A stretch of DNA of 64,000 nucleotides from NCBI RefSeq assembly GCF_016756775.1, contig NZ_JAERMU010000005.1, positions 62,001-126,000 on the forward strand, in the 5' to 3' direction. This DNA comes from Dryocola clanedunensis subsp. sulfonylureivorans. Lineage in GTDB: Bacteria; Pseudomonadota; Gammaproteobacteria; Enterobacterales; Enterobacteriaceae. The position numbers and the translations under genes were made by a program. The notes below the pieces were generated by a model. The model saw nothing but the letters and a program-made list of their open reading frames with translations. It ran no database searches and was not told the DNA's origin. Within the stretch, counting starts at the first letter, position 1. Each line of letters starts with the position of its first letter. Shown in pieces: positions 49,229-58,143 of this stretch.

Positions 49229-49256
49229 AAAAACCCCGCCAAGGCGGGGTTTTTTA
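49229..49256. terminator. Bidirectional terminator between ompA and matP
   Basis: AAACCCCGCC-AA-GGCGGGGTTTTTT with an A-run on the left and T-run on the right, 14 bp after the ompA stop codon. Confidence 0.92.
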
Positions 49257-49301
49257 TTGTCTGAAATCGGGGGAAATCGATAAGCGCCGGAGGAAAAAGC
49301 T

Positions 49302-49754
49302 TTATTCCTTACCGAGCAAAGCTTGCAGGTCCTGTTTCAGATTCGACATCTGACTGGCGTATTTCTCTTTGCGCTCAGCATCTTCAATCAGCTGTACAAT
49401 CGTTTCTGACAGCGTACACCCGCGGCGCTGAGCCAACCCCGCCAGTCTTTGCCAGACCAGATATTCCAGATCGATAGATTTCTTGCGAGTGTGCTGATGC
49501 TCAGCGTTAAAATGACGCTTGCGGCGAGCACGAATCGTCTGCTTCATACGATTATGAAGCACAGGATTCATATGCTGCTCTATCCACCCAATGACCTGGA
49601 CCGGTTGATTTTCAAGGCTAAGCAACGTATCTACGGCCTCTTTTGCCGCACTGGCCTCAATGTACCGTGTAATCAGTTCTCCTTCACGGTGCTTCTTAAC
49701 CAGATACTTCCACTTCCAGCCGCTCTCGAGATTTTCTAACTGTTGATATTTCAT
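49302..49754 (-). CDS. matP: MatP, Ter macrodomain organiser
   Basis: 150 residues, as in E. coli. MatP binds matS sites to condense the terminus region and links it to the divisome through ZapB. The N-terminal helical bundle ([20 protein letters not shown]), the ribbon-helix-helix ([20 protein letters not shown]) and the C-terminal coiled coil are conserved. The ATG at 49754 is used by homology; another lies two codons before it. It is convergent with ompA and divergent from lonH. Confidence 0.95.
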   Translation of the reverse strand: MKYQQLENLESGWKWKYLVKKHREGELITRYIEASAAKEAVDTLLSLENQPVQVIGWIEQHMNPVLHNRMKQTIRARRKRHFNAEHQHTRKKSIDLEYLVWQRLAGLAQRRGCTLSETIVQLIEDAERKEKYASQMSNLKQDLQALLGKE

Positions 49755-49927
49755 CGTCATCTCAGTGTGACCGCGTAACTTACTTCAGGATAACAGTTTT
49801 TACCGCTTTCGCTCATCTGAAAAATGAAAGCTGTGAGCCTGATGAAGTTGTTATCAGCATTAACCGTGTGCTGCCCTCTCTATTCTTGTATAATCGCGCC
49901 TTTACATCTAATTAATAAATAGCGACT

Positions 49928-51682
49928 TTGACGACTAATCGACTTGAATGGCGAGCCCTTGTTCCCGATACCGAGAGTTATCTGGAACTGTTTGCGCAGC
50001 CTTATGACACCGACTCTGCTCCCTTCTGTGCTGTCCAGCCGCGTCTGTTTTACGGCCTGCAACAGCTAAGCCAACCGGTAGCCTCGGCTGATCTGATGCT
50101 GGTAAAAGCCGCTGAAGAGTTCGAGTACCTTAATCTGATAGCCACGGCAACGCGCGAAGTCTGGCAGCCCAACGAAACGCTGACGGGTGGCCAATATGCA
50201 ATCGAAGGCAACCATGTCACGCTTCGCCCTGCGCAAGAAAACGATGATAAGTTCTGCGGCTACGGCGAAGTGGTCGTTGCTGACTGGATTGAAGCTGAGC
50301 AGCTGTTTGGCTGCGTACGCCAGTTTAACGGCGATGTTAGTCTTACCCCCGGCCTGATTCACCGCGCAAACGGTGGTGTCCTGGTGTTATCCCTGCGTAG
50401 CGTGCTGGCACAGCCGCTGCTTTGGTTACGCCTGAAACAGATGGTCATCCAGAAGCGCTTTGACTGGATCTCCCCGGACGAAACACGGCCGCTGCCGATC
50501 AGCGTGCCTTCCCTGCCATTAGATCTTAAGCTTGTCCTTGTCGGCGAACGGGAATCTCTTGCTGATTTCCAGGAGATGGAGCCGGAACTGGCTGAGCTGG
50601 CAATTTACAGCGAGTTTGAAGAGAACCTGCAAATTACCGCTGCGGAAGAGGTTGCGCTGTGGCGCCAGTGGATCCATGCCACTGCCCAGGCGAAGCAATT
50701 ACCCTCTCCAGGAGAAGATGCCTGGACAACATTGATTCGCGAAGCTGTACGCTATACGGGCGATCAGGAAACGCTGCCGTTATCTCCCCTCTGGTTAACC
50801 CGCCTGCTTCGAGAAGTGACTGCCTTTACCGAGAACGATACTTTTAGCGGTGAGCAACTCACGCAAATGTTGGTTCAACGAGAATGGCGTGAAGGCTACC
50901 TTGCGGAGCGCATGCAGGATGAAATATTGCTCGAACAGATCCTCATCGAAACCGAAGGGGAAATGGTCGGGCAAATTAACGCGCTGTCAGTGATTGAATT
51001 CCCAGGCCATCCACGAGCCTTCGGCGAACCGTCGCGTATCAGCTGCGTCGTGCATACAGGCGACGGTGAGTTTACGGATGTGGAACGCAAAGCTGAGCTG
51101 GGCGGCAACATTCACGCGAAGGGCATGATGATCATGCAGGCGTTTCTGATGTCGGAGCTGCAGCTGGAACAGCAGATTCCCTTCTCGGCCTCCCTCACCT
51201 TTGAGCAATCCTACAGTGAAGTGGACGGTGATAGTGCGTCAATGGCTGAGCTGTGCGCATTAATCAGCGCCCTTGCAAATGTCCCTATTTATCAACATAT
51301 CGCCGTGACAGGTTCAGTTGACCAGTTTGGCCGCGTACAGCCAGTGGGCGGGCTTAACGAGAAGATTGAAGGTTTCTTCCGCATCTGTCAGCAGCGCGAG
51401 CTGACGGGCGTGCAGGGAGTGATTATCCCTGTTTCTAACGTACGACATCTCTGCCTGCATCAGGACGTACTCGATGCAGTCGAAAAAGGACAATTCACGA
51501 TATGGGCCATCGATGAAGTTGCTGATGCGCTACCCTTATTAACGAATTTGCCATGGGATGGCGAAGGACAAAATACGCTGATGCGGGCGGTCCAGGAGCG
51601 CATTGCTCAGGCCACCGCTCAGGACATTCGGCATCGCTATCCCTGGCCACTGCGTTGGCTCAACTGGTTCAACCACAACTGA
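49928..51682 (+). CDS. lonH: LonH (YcbZ), Lon-protease-like protein without the AAA+ domain
   Basis: A 584-residue protein with a Lon-type S16 protease domain at its C-terminal end (about residues 380-560) containing the catalytic Ser in EVDGDSASMAELCALISA and Lys in VGGLNEKIEGFF. The N-terminal 350 residues hold no intact Walker motifs. The start is a TTG at 49928, with a weak ribosome-binding site; I recall the same for E. coli, which supports a low translation rate. Substrates are unknown. Confidence 0.9.
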   Translation: MTTNRLEWRALVPDTESYLELFAQPYDTDSAPFCAVQPRLFYGLQQLSQPVASADLMLVKAAEEFEYLNLIATATREVWQPNETLTGGQYAIEGNHVTLRPAQENDDKFCGYGEVVVADWIEAEQLFGCVRQFNGDVSLTPGLIHRANGGVLVLSLRSVLAQPLLWLRLKQMVIQKRFDWISPDETRPLPISVPSLPLDLKLVLVGERESLADFQEMEPELAELAIYSEFEENLQITAAEEVALWRQWIHATAQAKQLPSPGEDAWTTLIREAVRYTGDQETLPLSPLWLTRLLREVTAFTENDTFSGEQLTQMLVQREWREGYLAERMQDEILLEQILIETEGEMVGQINALSVIEFPGHPRAFGEPSRISCVVHTGDGEFTDVERKAELGGNIHAKGMMIMQAFLMSELQLEQQIPFSASLTFEQSYSEVDGDSASMAELCALISALANVPIYQHIAVTGSVDQFGRVQPVGGLNEKIEGFFRICQQRELTGVQGVIIPVSNVRHLCLHQDVLDAVEKGQFTIWAIDEVADALPLLTNLPWDGEGQNTLMRAVQERIAQATAQDIRHRYPWPLRWLNWFNHN

Positions 51683-51712
51683 TCGGACTTGTTGAGCGTA
51701 CACGTGTTAGCT
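51677..51712 (+). promoter_or_regulatory. FadR and FabR sites of the fabA promoter
   Basis: AACTGATCGGACTTGTT (51677-51693) matches the FadR activator site (AACTGGTCnGACnTGTT). Directly adjacent, AGCGTACACGTGTTAGCT (51695-51712) is the palindrome bound by the FabR repressor at fabA and fabB in E. coli. The FadR site starts inside the last codons of lonH. Confidence 0.85.
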
Positions 51713-51750
51713 AACCTGCGTGCTTCTTTATAAAAAGGCTTACTGTAGAC

Positions 51751-52269
51751 ATGGTAGATAAACGCGAATCCTATACAAAAGAAGATCTTCTTGCCTCTGG
51801 TCGTGGCGAACTGTTTGGTGCTGAAGGCCCACGCTTACCTGCGCCACCCATGCTGATGATGGACCGCGTGGTCAAAATGACCGAAGACGGCGGTCACTTC
51901 GATAAAGGTTACGTTGAAGCTGAACTGGATATTACTCCGGACCTGTGGTTCTTTGCGTGCCACTTCATTGGCGATCCGGTCATGCCTGGCTGTCTGGGCC
52001 TGGATGCCATGTGGCAGCTGGTAGGTTTCTATCTGGGCTGGCTGGGTGGCGAAGGCAAAGGTCGTGCGCTGGGCGTAGGTGAAGTTAAGCTCCAGGGCCA
52101 AATCCTGCCTACTGCAAAGAAAGTGACGTACCGTATTCACTTCAAACGCGTTATTAACCGTCGCCTGATCATGGGCATGGCGGACGGTGAAGTTCTGGTG
52201 GATGGTCGCGTGATTTACACCGCCACCGACATGAAAGTGGGTCTGTTCAAAGACACCACCGCTTTCTAA
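51751..52269 (+). CDS. fabA: FabA, 3-hydroxydecanoyl-ACP dehydratase/isomerase
   Basis: 172 residues, as in E. coli. FabA dehydrates beta-hydroxyacyl-ACP and isomerises trans-2- to cis-3-decenoyl-ACP, the branch point to unsaturated fatty acids. The hot-dog fold shows the catalytic His71 and Asp85 in [15 protein letters not shown] and [16 protein letters not shown]. It is essential in enteric bacteria. The start is followed by [14 protein letters not shown], as expected. Confidence 0.98.
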   Translation: MVDKRESYTKEDLLASGRGELFGAEGPRLPAPPMLMMDRVVKMTEDGGHFDKGYVEAELDITPDLWFFACHFIGDPVMPGCLGLDAMWQLVGFYLGWLGGEGKGRALGVGEVKLQGQILPTAKKVTYRIHFKRVINRRLIMGMADGEVLVDGRVIYTATDMKVGLFKDTTAF

Positions 52270-52281
52270 TCCCCGAAAACG

Positions 52282-52311
52282 TGAAACCTCCGCCATGCGG
52301 AGGTTTCTTTT
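52282..52311 (+). terminator. fabA: Terminator after fabA
   Basis: GAAACCTCCGC-CAT-GCGGAGGTTTC followed by TTTTTC, 13 bp past the fabA stop. Confidence 0.9.
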
Positions 52312-52327
52312 TCTAAAGAGACAGTGA

Positions 52328-52495
52328 TTACGCGGTAACCGCCCTGTCTTCCATGGCTTCTCGCCAGCCTCCCATCCAGTACGACCTCTGATTTAGTGTC
52401 TGGTAAGGACATATCTCTTTGGAGCGTCCTGCGATACCTGCCTGATAACCACGTTGATGAGCCCGTTCCAGGCGATCTCGTTTTTGTCTCTTCAT
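52328..52495 (-). CDS. rmf: Rmf, ribosome modulation factor
   Basis: A 55-residue basic protein: MKRQKRDRLERAHQRGYQAG, then GRSKEICPYQTLNQRSYWMG with GWREAMEDRAV near the end. It joins 70S ribosomes into inactive 100S dimers in stationary phase. The frame differs from a longer spurious minus-strand frame over the same bases. GAGGC precedes the ATG. The sequence differs from E. coli Rmf at only a few places. Induction by ppGpp is expected. Confidence 0.96.
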   Translation of the reverse strand: MKRQKRDRLERAHQRGYQAGIAGRSKEICPYQTLNQRSYWMGGWREAMEDRAVTA

Positions 52496-52693
52496 GCCTC
52501 GTTTCCCTCATTACTTTAGTCTGGTGGAAAGAAAACAGTGATTACAAAGCGTGCAACCACATCTAACGAATACCTGTAAACACCAGCATCGTCAATGCGC
52601 AAAATTCACGCCAATGTCATATTTGTGAGCTACACGGGATATCATTTGTACAAAAAATGTGAACTCGCACAGGTAACGAATTCAGCCCAAAAG

Positions 52694-52735
52694 AAAAGCT
52701 GCGCTTTACCGGAGAAGTAAAGTACGCAGCTTTTT
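52694..52735 (-). terminator. Rho-independent terminator after pqiC
   Basis: AAAGCTGCGCTTTAC ... GTAAAGTACGCAGCTTT with a CGGAGAA loop; T-rich on both sides. It ends the pqiABC transcript before rmf. The 155 bp between it and rmf must contain the rmf promoter. Confidence 0.85.
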
Positions 52736-52752
52736 TGTGCGGTACGGACTAA

Positions 52753-53319
52753 TTAATTCAGGCGTGAAAGCTCGCTTGCGATGCTTTGAGCCTCTTGCTG
52801 CCAGGCCTGAGCGAGCGTTTTCACCATCGCATCATAACCATCTTCCTGCTGTTTGATCTCAATATGGAACGGCTTTTTGATGAGCTGTCCCTGATGATTT
52901 AACAGCCACTCGCCGCTGACCACAACTTTGCCGTCATAACGCCCGTGGAAACCGGTGACGTTAATATTCAGAGTATCCTGATCGTAACCCAGCGGTTGAG
53001 AAGCCACTACCCAGCCTGGTAATGCGCTTCCCAGGTTACTGACAAGCGTGGTCCGCAACTGCTGGTCCAGAGGACTTGCCCACAGATTATTGGTCGCAAT
53101 GACGTACTTCACATCGCTGGTCTGGTAAACCACGCCGTTGCCGGCGAGGTAATCAGGCACAGAAACCTGCTCAACCCATAACAGATGAGTACCTGGCTGG
53201 CTCACAGCCTGCATAGCAGGCTTTGAGCTTTGAGGCAGCTGGTAATACGTTTTGCCGTCATCGCTGCTGCTACAGGCGCTCAGCGTCATTACCGCGAATA
53301 GCGTTAGCCACTTTTTCAT
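52753..53319 (-). CDS. pqiC: PqiC, outer-membrane lipoprotein of the Pqi lipid-transport system
   Basis: A 188-residue lipoprotein (DUF330/ABC-type transport auxiliary fold). The signal ends LSACSSSDD with Cys16 as the acylated residue. It sits under the outer membrane and docks the tip of the PqiB tube. It begins with an ATGA overlap with pqiB, so translation is coupled. Confidence 0.94.
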   Translation of the reverse strand: MKKWLTLFAVMTLSACSSSDDGKTYYQLPQSSKPAMQAVSQPGTHLLWVEQVSVPDYLAGNGVVYQTSDVKYVIATNNLWASPLDQQLRTTLVSNLGSALPGWVVASQPLGYDQDTLNINVTGFHGRYDGKVVVSGEWLLNHQGQLIKKPFHIEIKQQEDGYDAMVKTLAQAWQQEAQSIASELSRLN

Positions 53320-54956
53320 TCTTTAGCCCTCTTCGGCTGGGGGTCCTTTTTATCCTTCGCTTCAAAGATCAGCGAATTGCTCTTATCGTTCAGTGTTCGC
53401 AGAACCGGCTGTAGCTCACGCAGCACCTGATCAAGGCGTTGCATATCCCCTACCATCTTATTGTAGGCGGCAGAACCTGGCTGGAAGCCTTGCATGCTGC
53501 GGTTCAGCTCGCGGAGCGTCGCCTGCATGTTTTCCGGCAAGGATTGCGTAGCCTTGTTGGACATCAGCTTATTCATGCTGTCGATGGTCACCTGCAGACG
53601 CTGCATCGTCCGCTGCGTTTCAGCGAGTGATTTAGTCGACTGTTCAATCATCGGGTTCAGCGGCAGATTGTTAATTTTATCCAGCGTTTGCAACAGGCTC
53701 TGTTGGATCTGCGCAAGGCCACCGCTCATGGTAGGAATGATCGGATAACCGCCAAAGGTTCTCATCTCCTTAATTGGATCGGCCTTCGGATAGAAATCAA
53801 GATCGACGTACAGCGCGCCTGTAATCAGGTTGCCAGTTTTCAACGAACCGCGTAACCCGCGCTTAAGCAGGCTTGCCAGACTGTCTTCAACATCAGTTTC
53901 GGAACCAACAATTCTCTGTAAGCGTTCAGGTTCAACACGAATCAGAATCGGAATGCGGAAATCATCGTTAAGTTTCTGACGCATACCTGAGGTGAAGAAC
54001 GGGACTCGTGCCACTGTACCCAAACGAATACCGCGGAACTCAACCGGCGCCCCAACCTGGAGACCACGAACGGAGTCTTTGAAGAACATCATGTAGTCGA
54101 TATGCTCGGTATAGAGCGAATCCTGAATACTTTTCTGATCGTCAAAGAGCTTGAATTCGCTTCCCGTTTGTACCGGCTCACCTGTCTCAAGGCTCTCAGG
54201 TACATCAAAGCTTACCCCACCGCTGAACAGCGTGGTCAGAGAACCCATCTCTACGCGCATGCCCTGCGAGGAGAGATCAACCGCCACCCCGCTGTCTTTC
54301 CAGAAGCGGACATTATTGGTGACCAGACGATCGTTTGGCGCACTGATAAACAGCTGATAACGCATGCTACGCTTTGTCGGATCGAAGGTGCTGGTTTCAA
54401 CGGAACCGACGCGATATCCGCGGAACAGAACGGGATCGCCTGGAGAAAGCTGGCCTGCTTTATTACTGTCGAGAATAACCCGAATCCCTTTGGCATCAGG
54501 CGAAGCCAGAGGTGGCGAATCAAGCAGATCGTAGCGCTCCGGCTGCGGTCCTTTTGTGCCAGGCTGCAGCTCTATATACGCACCAGACAGCAGGGTGCTC
54601 AGGCCGGAGACGCCGCCACGCCCTACCTGCGGCTTAACGACCCAAAACACCGAGTCCTTATGCAGCAGTTTTTCCATTCCGGAATTGAGACGCGCGGTGA
54701 TCTGAACGTGCAGCAGGTCATCAGAAAGCACGGTGCTTTCCACGACGCCGACATCCACGCTGCGGCTTTTAATGGTGGTTTTACCCGCCTCAATGCCTTC
54801 CGCGCTGGTAGTAATCAGCGTCACTTCCGGTCCCTGATGGCTGTAGTGATAAAACAGGATCCATGCGCCAATCAGCGCAGTCACTATGGGAAATATCCAC
54901 ACTGGTGACCAGTTTTTCACCTTGTGAACCTTCGCTTCCCCGCTTTTATTTTCCAT
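53316..54956 (-). CDS. pqiB: PqiB, MCE-domain tunnel protein
   Basis: 546 residues, as in E. coli. One N-terminal membrane helix (SPVWIFPIVTALIGAWILFY) is followed by three MCE domains (about 45-130, 160-240, 285-390) and a long C-terminal helix region that forms a periplasm-spanning needle. Hexamers make a lipid channel between PqiA and PqiC. The start at 54956 is chosen by homology; it overlaps the pqiA end by 11 bp. Confidence 0.95.
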   Translation of the reverse strand: MENKSGEAKVHKVKNWSPVWIFPIVTALIGAWILFYHYSHQGPEVTLITTSAEGIEAGKTTIKSRSVDVGVVESTVLSDDLLHVQITARLNSGMEKLLHKDSVFWVVKPQVGRGGVSGLSTLLSGAYIELQPGTKGPQPERYDLLDSPPLASPDAKGIRVILDSNKAGQLSPGDPVLFRGYRVGSVETSTFDPTKRSMRYQLFISAPNDRLVTNNVRFWKDSGVAVDLSSQGMRVEMGSLTTLFSGGVSFDVPESLETGEPVQTGSEFKLFDDQKSIQDSLYTEHIDYMMFFKDSVRGLQVGAPVEFRGIRLGTVARVPFFTSGMRQKLNDDFRIPILIRVEPERLQRIVGSETDVEDSLASLLKRGLRGSLKTGNLITGALYVDLDFYPKADPIKEMRTFGGYPIIPTMSGGLAQIQQSLLQTLDKINNLPLNPMIEQSTKSLAETQRTMQRLQVTIDSMNKLMSNKATQSLPENMQATLRELNRSMQGFQPGSAAYNKMVGDMQRLDQVLRELQPVLRTLNDKSNSLIFEAKDKKDPQPKRAKE

Positions 54957-56214
54957 GCTCAGACGACTCCTCATGGGTTGAATCTGATGCGCGATCCCAG
55001 GACAAGCGAGGGTCAAAGGTCATCGCAGCAAACATTGTCAAAATGACTACAAATGCAAACATAATGGCGCCGATCGCCGGATAGATATTCATCAGTGCGC
55101 CCATTCGTACAAGGGCTGAAAGAACGGCAATGACAAAAACATCGATCATCGACCAGCGGCCAACAAATTCCACAACTTCATAAATCAAATGCATCCGCTC
55201 GCTGTCGCGATCGCCATGGCCTTTGGCATCCCAGCACAGCCAGGCAATAGCCAGCATTTTCAGGGTTGGCACCATAATACTGGCGATGAAAATAACCATT
55301 GCCACCGGGAACGAACCCTCATTCCACAGCAGAATGACGCCGGCCAGAATCGTCGAGGGATACTTACTTCCGAGCAGCTCAGTCACCATGATAGGCAACA
55401 GATTTGCCGGCAGGTAAAGCATGATAGAGGTAAGCAGTAATGCGACGGTCCACTGCAGGCTATGCCGCTTTCTGATATACCCTTTGCTTTCGCAGCGGGG
55501 GCAAACCAGCTGGTCCGCGGGCACAATAGCGGTGCAGCAAGGACAGGAGCGCAGGCCCTGATTGATTCCCGGCACGCCCACTTTCAGCGGTTGGTCAATG
55601 ACCGGCATGGGGGCAATATCGTCCCATAGCCAGCGTCTGTCGACGCACTGAAATGCCCGCAGCTGCAGAAGGCAGAACAGACACCAGGGAAGAAAGCTGC
55701 TGCCCACGCCGATATCGCCATAGGCCATCAGCTTAACAAAGCTGACCAGTACGCCGGCCAGGAAGATCTCCGCCATGCCCCAGGATTTCAGCTGGAAGAG
55801 CAATCTTGCCAGGGTGCGCTTAAGTTTGTCCGGCAAATTAACCTGATTAACCAGCACCAGAACAGAGATCAGGCAGAGCGCAGGTACGGCCTGAACGAAC
55901 AGCATAAAAAAGACGCCGAGGCTTGAATAATCCTCAGAGAACATCACACCGGGGATTTCCAGCAGCGTAACTTCACTGGTAATACCGGCGACTTTCATGT
56001 TGATAAACGGGAAGAGATTAGCCAGCAGCAGCATAAAGAGCGCGACGATGGCATAAGCGGTAGGCCGCTGACGCGGAGATTCCCATTGGGTGACAAGCGT
56101 TGTGCCACAACGTGGGCAGGCGGCCTTATGGCCGTCCTGCAATACTGGCAGTGCTACCAGTAAATCACATTGTGGACACAATATGTGCGAACTCGGATGA
56201 TGCGTGGCACACAT
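54946..56214 (-). CDS. pqiA: PqiA, inner-membrane protein of the Pqi system
   Basis: A 422-residue membrane protein with two PqiA domains, each with four helices and a zinc-ribbon-like pair of CxxC motifs (CPQC and CPRC near the N-terminus; CPCC and CPRC near residue 230). It is thought to feed lipids to PqiB. E. coli pqiAB responds to superoxide (SoxRS) and stationary phase. The gene starts 16 bp after uup, so it can be co-transcribed with it or use a promoter inside uup. Confidence 0.95.
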   Translation of the reverse strand: MCATHHPSSHILCPQCDLLVALPVLQDGHKAACPRCGTTLVTQWESPRQRPTAYAIVALFMLLLANLFPFINMKVAGITSEVTLLEIPGVMFSEDYSSLGVFFMLFVQAVPALCLISVLVLVNQVNLPDKLKRTLARLLFQLKSWGMAEIFLAGVLVSFVKLMAYGDIGVGSSFLPWCLFCLLQLRAFQCVDRRWLWDDIAPMPVIDQPLKVGVPGINQGLRSCPCCTAIVPADQLVCPRCESKGYIRKRHSLQWTVALLLTSIMLYLPANLLPIMVTELLGSKYPSTILAGVILLWNEGSFPVAMVIFIASIMVPTLKMLAIAWLCWDAKGHGDRDSERMHLIYEVVEFVGRWSMIDVFVIAVLSALVRMGALMNIYPAIGAIMFAFVVILTMFAAMTFDPRLSWDRASDSTHEESSEHGK

Positions 56215-56230
56215 ATTGGGTCTCCTTTAT

Positions 56231-58138
56231 TTACGCGCCGTTTTTCAGAGACTCGAGGTGCTCCCAGCGTTCAAAAGCATCTTCCAGTGCTTTCTCTGCC
56301 GTAGCCAGTTCGCTCAATACTTTTTGCGTTGTGTCATGCGGTTGATTAAAGAATTCCGCATCGCCCACTTTCGCCTGCAGCTCACCCAGTTCCGCCTCAA
56401 GTTGTTCAAGGCGTTGAGGTAACTGCTCCAGTTCGCGCTGCAGGTTATAGCTTAGTTTGCTATTGCCGCGTTTTACAGCTTCGGCCTTTACAGGCTCGCT
56501 CTTTTGTTGCTTATCCTGAGCGGGCTCACGCAAAGAACGGGCTGAGCCCTGCTGGCCTTTCGCGTCATGATAGCCACCGACGTAACGACCAACATGCCCT
56601 TCACCTTCGAAGATCCAGCATTCGGTGACGGTATTATCAACAAACTGACGGTCGTGGCTCACCAGCATAACGGTGCCCTGATAGCCGTCGATAAGCTCCT
56701 CAAGCAGTTCGAGCGTTTCGACATCCAGGTCGTTTGTCGGTTCATCGAGGATCAGAAGATTACTGGGCTTCAGGAATAATCTTGCTAATAACAGACGGTT
56801 ACGCTCACCACCGGACAAAGCTCGTACCGGTGTCATGGCACGTTTTGGATGGAACAGGAAGTCCTGCAGATAACCCAGGACGTGGCGCGGCTTGCCGTTA
56901 ACCATCACTTCCTGTTTACCTTCCGCCAGGTTATCCATCACCGTACGATCTGGATCGAGTTCTGCACGGTGCTGATCAAAGTAAGCAACTTCCAGCTTCG
57001 TACCGCAATGGACACGCCCGCTGTCGGCCTCCAGCTGGCTGAGCATCAGCTTCAGCAAAGTGGTTTTACCGCAGCCGTTCGGGCCGACCAGCGCGATTTT
57101 ATCGCTGCGCTGCACCTGAGCAGAAAAATCTTTAACCAGCACCTTGTTGGCGATCTGGTAGCAGACGTCTTCCATTTCAAAGACGATCTTGCCGGAACGG
57201 GCCGCTTCTTCAACCTGCATTTTGGCACTGCCCATCACTTCACGGCGCTCGCCGCGTTCACGACGCATCGCTTTCAGGGCACGAACACGCCCTTCGTTAC
57301 GCGTACGACGCGCCTTGATCCCCTGACGGATCCACACTTCTTCCTGGGCGAGCTTGCGGTCGAATTCTGCGTTTTGCAGCTCTTCCACGCGCAGCGCTTC
57401 CTCTTTCGCCAGCAGGTACTGGTCGTAGTCGCCAGGATAGGAAACGAGCTTGCCGCGGTCGAGGTCGACAATACGCGTTGCCATATTGCGGATAAAGGAA
57501 CGGTCGTGGGAGATGAAGATAATGCTGCCCTGGAACTCTTTTAAGAAGCCTTCGAGCCAGTCGATGGTTTCAATGTCCAGGTGGTTCGTTGGCTCATCAA
57601 GAAGCAGAACGCGAGGCGAGCTTACCAGCGCACGGCCCAGCGCGGCTTTACGCAGCCAGCCGCCGGAAAGCGCCGACAGCTCAGTGTCTGCATCCAGACC
57701 CAGCTGTTCGAGCACTTCGTTAATACGGCTGTCCAGCTGCCAGAGGTTCTGGTGATCCAGAATCTCCTGGATGCGCGCCATTTCGTTAAGATTCTTGTCG
57801 CTTGGGTCAGTCATGACCTTGTGCGAGATGTCGTGATAGGCCTTCAGATATTCAGCCTGCTCCTCAACCCCTTCAGCAACGAAGTCGTAAACGGTGCCCG
57901 CAACGTTACGCGGCGGATCCTGTTGCAGGCGCGCAACGATCAGATCCTGTTCGTAGACCATGCGGCCATCATCCAGCGGCACTTCGCGGTTGAGGATCTT
58001 CATCAGCGTTGACTTGCCGGCGCCGTTACGGCCAACCAGACATACGCGTTCATTTTCTTCGATGTGCAGTTCAGTGTTATCTAACAGCGGCGCGTCGCTA
58101 AACGACAGCCAGGCACCGTGCATACTAATTAGTGACAT
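56231..58138 (-). CDS. uup: Uup, ABC-F ATPase
   Basis: 635 residues, as in E. coli. Two ATP-binding cassettes without membrane segments: Walker A GRNGAGKST and GPNGCGKTT, signatures LSGGWLRK and LSGGERNR, Walker B LLLDEPTNHLD and LILDEPTNDLD. A C-terminal coiled coil (about 560-630, LEQLEAELGELQAKVGD) binds DNA. ABC-F proteins act at the ribosome; Uup also limits transposon precise excision. It starts 5 bp after rlmL. Confidence 0.96.
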   Translation of the reverse strand: MSLISMHGAWLSFSDAPLLDNTELHIEENERVCLVGRNGAGKSTLMKILNREVPLDDGRMVYEQDLIVARLQQDPPRNVAGTVYDFVAEGVEEQAEYLKAYHDISHKVMTDPSDKNLNEMARIQEILDHQNLWQLDSRINEVLEQLGLDADTELSALSGGWLRKAALGRALVSSPRVLLLDEPTNHLDIETIDWLEGFLKEFQGSIIFISHDRSFIRNMATRIVDLDRGKLVSYPGDYDQYLLAKEEALRVEELQNAEFDRKLAQEEVWIRQGIKARRTRNEGRVRALKAMRRERGERREVMGSAKMQVEEAARSGKIVFEMEDVCYQIANKVLVKDFSAQVQRSDKIALVGPNGCGKTTLLKLMLSQLEADSGRVHCGTKLEVAYFDQHRAELDPDRTVMDNLAEGKQEVMVNGKPRHVLGYLQDFLFHPKRAMTPVRALSGGERNRLLLARLFLKPSNLLILDEPTNDLDVETLELLEELIDGYQGTVMLVSHDRQFVDNTVTECWIFEGEGHVGRYVGGYHDAKGQQGSARSLREPAQDKQQKSEPVKAEAVKRGNSKLSYNLQRELEQLPQRLEQLEAELGELQAKVGDAEFFNQPHDTTQKVLSELATAEKALEDAFERWEHLESLKNGA

Positions 58139-58143
58139 TAAAA

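Noticed and set aside
52266-52511. 81-codon minus-strand frame over rmf
   Set aside because: The neighbouring frame encodes an almost exact Rmf of 55 residues, which explains the bases fully.
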